Positions 4,179 through 6,136 of a DNA stretch of 6,136 nucleotides are shown piece after piece (position 1 is the stretch's first letter; the number at the start of each line of letters is the position of its first letter). Under the pieces are notes generated by a model that did not search any database, was not told the origin of the DNA, and saw nothing but the letters and a program-made list of their open reading frames with translations. The DNA is from DATHWB01 sp035460965 (GTDB taxonomy: Bacteria; Actinomycetota; Acidimicrobiia; Spongiisociales; ZC4RG35), in the NCBI GenBank assembly GCA_035460965.1, contig DATHWB010000225.1, positions 1-6,136 on the forward strand. Reading direction: 5' to 3'. The position numbers and the translations under genes were made by a program.

Positions 4179-6136
4179 ATGCACCCCTTCCACGAGCGAC
4201 ACATCGGGCCGCGTCAGTCGGACATCTCCGAGATGTTGGAAGTCATCGGCTGCGACTCGCTGGCGTCGATGGTGGACGAGACGGTTCCGGCCGGGATCAG
4301 GGACGACGCCCTCGACCTGCCCGCGGCCCTCACCGAAACCGCCGCGATCGAACGCCTCGAGGACCTCGCCCGCCGCAACGTCGTCGCTCGCTCCCTGATC
4401 GGCATGGGATACCACGGGACCATCACTCCACCTGTCGTGAAGAGGAACGTGCTGGAGAATCCGGCCTGGTACACCGCCTACACGCCCTACCAGGCGGAGA
4501 TCTCCCAGGGGCGACTGGAGGCTCTGCTCAACTTCCAGACGATGGTCGCCGACCTGACCGGGCTCCCCATCGCCAACGCCTCCCTGCTCGACGAGGGCAC
4601 GGCTGCCGCCGAGGCGATGGCGATGGCCCACCGGGCGTCGCGCGGCGAGCGGGACGTGTTCCTGGTCGATTCGGGCTGTCATCCCCAGACGATCGCCGTG
4701 GTACGCACTCGGGCACTGCCGATGGGCATCGACGTGGTGGTGGCGGACCCGGACGACTTCGACCTGGATGGTGCCTGTGGCCTACTCGTCCAATACCCGT
4801 CGTCCACCGGTTCCCTACGAGATCACACCGCTCTCGCGGCACGGGCGGCTGACGCCGGGGTCGTGGTGGTGGCGGCGGCCGATCTGCTGGCGCTGACACT
4901 GCTGACCCCGCCGGGAGAGTGGGGGGCACGCATCGCAGTGGGCTCCACACAGCGCTTCGGGGTCCCGATGGGCTTCGGCGGACCGCATGCCGCGTACATC
5001 GCGACGGGGGACGATCTCGTGCGGTCGCTGCCGGGACGATTGGTGGGGGTGTCCCACGATGCGGCGGGACGGGTGGCGCATCGACTGGCGCTGCAGACCC
5101 GGGAACAGCACATCAGGCGGGAGCGAGCGACGTCCAACGTCTGTACCGCCCAGGTGTTGCTGGCCGTGATCGCCGGGTTCTACGCCGCCTGGCACGGTCC
5201 CGAGGGCCTGGTGGCGATCGCCCGCCATGTGCACGGCAGTGCGTCGGTGCTGGCCGACGGTCTGCGTCGCGCCGGTTGGGAACTGGTCCACGACACCTGG
5301 TTCGACACCGTGACCGTGGTGACCGGCGACCGCACCGAGGAGGTGATCGAGGAGGCGCGCCAACGCGGGCGAAATCTCCGCCGCGTCGACGATGCGCATG
5401 TCGGCATCACCTGCGACGAGACCACCGACGACGAGGACCTCGCCGCCGTCTTGGCCGCGTTCGGAGCAGAACGAAGTGGCGGGGACGTCGCGTCCGGCAT
5501 CCCGGCCACGCTCGCCAGGACGACCGAGTTCCTCACCCACCCCGTGTTCCATCGCTACCGGTCCGAAACCGAGATGCTCCGCTACATCCGCTTGCTGTCG
5601 GACAAGGACCTGGCGCTCGACCGCACCATGATTCCGCTGGGATCGTGCACCATGAAGCTGAACGCCACGACGGAGATGATCCCGATCACGTGGCCGGGAT
5701 TCGCCGACATTCATCCCTTCGTGCCGGCTGACCAGGTCCGGGGATATCACCGGCTCATCGAGGATCTCGAGGAGTGGCTGGCGGAGATCACGGGCTACGA
5801 CGCCGTCTCGCTCCAGCCCAACGCCGGGTCGCAAGGCGAATTGGCAGGTCTGCTGGCGATCCGCGCCTATCACGAGGCGAACGGCGACGCCCACCGGACG
5901 GTGTGCCTGATCCCTTCGTCGGCCCACGGCACGAATGCCGCTTCGGCCGTGATGGCAGGCTTTCGGGTGGTGGTCGTGGCGTGCGATGAGGACGGGAACG
6001 TCGATCTGGACGACCTCGACGCCAAGCTCGACGAACACGGTGAGCGGGTGGGCGCCCTGATGGTGACGTATCCGTCGACGCATGGCGTGTTCGAGGAAGC
6101 GATCTCGGACATCTGTTCCCGAGTGCACGACGCCGG
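4179..6136 (+). CDS. gcvP: Glycine dehydrogenase (aminomethyl-transferring), P-protein of the glycine cleavage system (3' partial)
   Basis: GcvP is the PLP enzyme that decarboxylates glycine and passes the aminomethyl group to lipoyl-GcvH. The frame is open from 4179 to the window end, giving 652 residues of an expected 950 or so. The N-terminus MHPFHERHIGPR carries the family's HIGP motif at residues 8-11. In the P1 half are TPYQAEISQGRLEAL (102-116), SLLDEGTAAAEAM (135-147) and GSTQRFGVPMGFGGPHAAY (255-273). The P2 half begins near residue 485 with PLGSCTMKLN (486-495), followed by LQPNAGSQGE (545-554), SAHGTN (581-586) and VTYPSTHGVFEE. The PLP-binding Lys, in the LNLHKTFCIPHGGGG region, lies beyond the right edge. 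This is therefore a fused P1-P2 single-chain type. The start is set by GGAGG and homology. The leader holds a glycine riboswitch; no gcvT or gcvH lies upstream, and they may be downstream or elsewhere. NAASA in place of enterobacterial NPASA appears to be an actinobacterial form. Confidence 0.97.
   Translation, partial: MHPFHERHIGPRQSDISEMLEVIGCDSLASMVDETVPAGIRDDALDLPAALTETAAIERLEDLARRNVVARSLIGMGYHGTITPPVVKRNVLENPAWYTAYTPYQAEISQGRLEALLNFQTMVADLTGLPIANASLLDEGTAAAEAMAMAHRASRGERDVFLVDSGCHPQTIAVVRTRALPMGIDVVVADPDDFDLDGACGLLVQYPSSTGSLRDHTALAARAADAGVVVVAAADLLALTLLTPPGEWGARIAVGSTQRFGVPMGFGGPHAAYIATGDDLVRSLPGRLVGVSHDAAGRVAHRLALQTREQHIRRERATSNVCTAQVLLAVIAGFYAAWHGPEGLVAIARHVHGSASVLADGLRRAGWELVHDTWFDTVTVVTGDRTEEVIEEARQRGRNLRRVDDAHVGITCDETTDDEDLAAVLAAFGAERSGGDVASGIPATLARTTEFLTHPVFHRYRSETEMLRYIRLLSDKDLALDRTMIPLGSCTMKLNATTEMIPITWPGFADIHPFVPADQVRGYHRLIEDLEEWLAEITGYDAVSLQPNAGSQGELAGLLAIRAYHEANGDAHRTVCLIPSSAHGTNAASAVMAGFRVVVVACDEDGNVDLDDLDAKLDEHGERVGALMVTYPSTHGVFEEAISDICSRVHDA

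Noticed and set aside
3896..4852. A plus-strand open frame (318 codons) spanning the riboswitch and the start of gcvP in another frame
   Set aside because: It is Arg/Gly/Pro-rich, overlaps the structured riboswitch, and GcvP motifs are in frame 3.
5919..5948. SAHGTNAASA in GcvP instead of the enterobacterial and mammalian SAHGTNPASA
   Set aside because: At first this looked like a substituted active-site loop, but from memory actinobacterial GcvP/GcvB proteins carry the same NAASA form, so it is a lineage marker rather than a defect.
4815..6128. A 437-codon open frame on the minus strand antisense to gcvP
   Set aside because: The opposite strand encodes unmistakable GcvP motifs throughout. 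The minus frame is a His/Arg/Gly-rich codon-phase shadow typical of high-GC genes, with no recognisable domain.

Overview
This is a compact, high-GC (roughly two-thirds G+C) bacterial chromosomal segment that fits an actinomycete. Three things point that way: the MaoC/NodN protein closely resembles mycobacterial HtdZ; GcvP carries the SAHGTNAASA form of its PLP-site loop; and TANNNT -10 boxes sit 7-8 nt in front of start codons that lack a Shine-Dalgarno (leaderless style). An Acidimicrobiia-like lineage is possible, but that is a guess. All genes look intact and vertically inherited. I see no IS element, CRISPR array, prophage gene or tRNA.

Layout. 1-1107 (+): the C-terminal aminotransferase-like part of a MocR-type GntR regulator, cut by the left window edge. 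The visible residues GRSGTFV are the end of the winged-helix domain, so the apparent GTG start at 19 is internal. 1118-1576 (+): a 152-aa MaoC/NodN-type (R)-enoyl-CoA hydratase. 1583-2575 (-): gpsA, glycerol-3-phosphate dehydrogenase, convergent with the hydratase; both stop codons lie in one 12-bp perfect palindrome. An 81-bp divergent promoter region separates gpsA from ychF. 2657-3745 (+): ychF, the ribosome-associated P-loop ATPase. 3746-4178: a 433-bp non-coding region with a strong hairpin terminator, about 200 bp of structured but unassigned sequence, and a single-aptamer glycine riboswitch with a kink-turn-like outer joint and a downstream 'ghost' stem. 4179-6136 (+): gcvP, glycine decarboxylase P-protein, running off the right edge. 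No six-frame ORF closes in its frame, so gcvP is easy to miss; I translated it directly.

How it fits together. Most of the window is unlinked housekeeping: fatty acyl-CoA hydration, phospholipid precursor synthesis and ribosome-linked stress control. The one clear regulatory circuit is the glycine riboswitch in the gcvP leader: glycine binds the leader RNA and should adjust synthesis of the enzyme that degrades it. The most interesting sequence is the non-coding RNA between ychF and gcvP, not a new protein system. I found no convincing evidence for an undescribed multi-gene system here.
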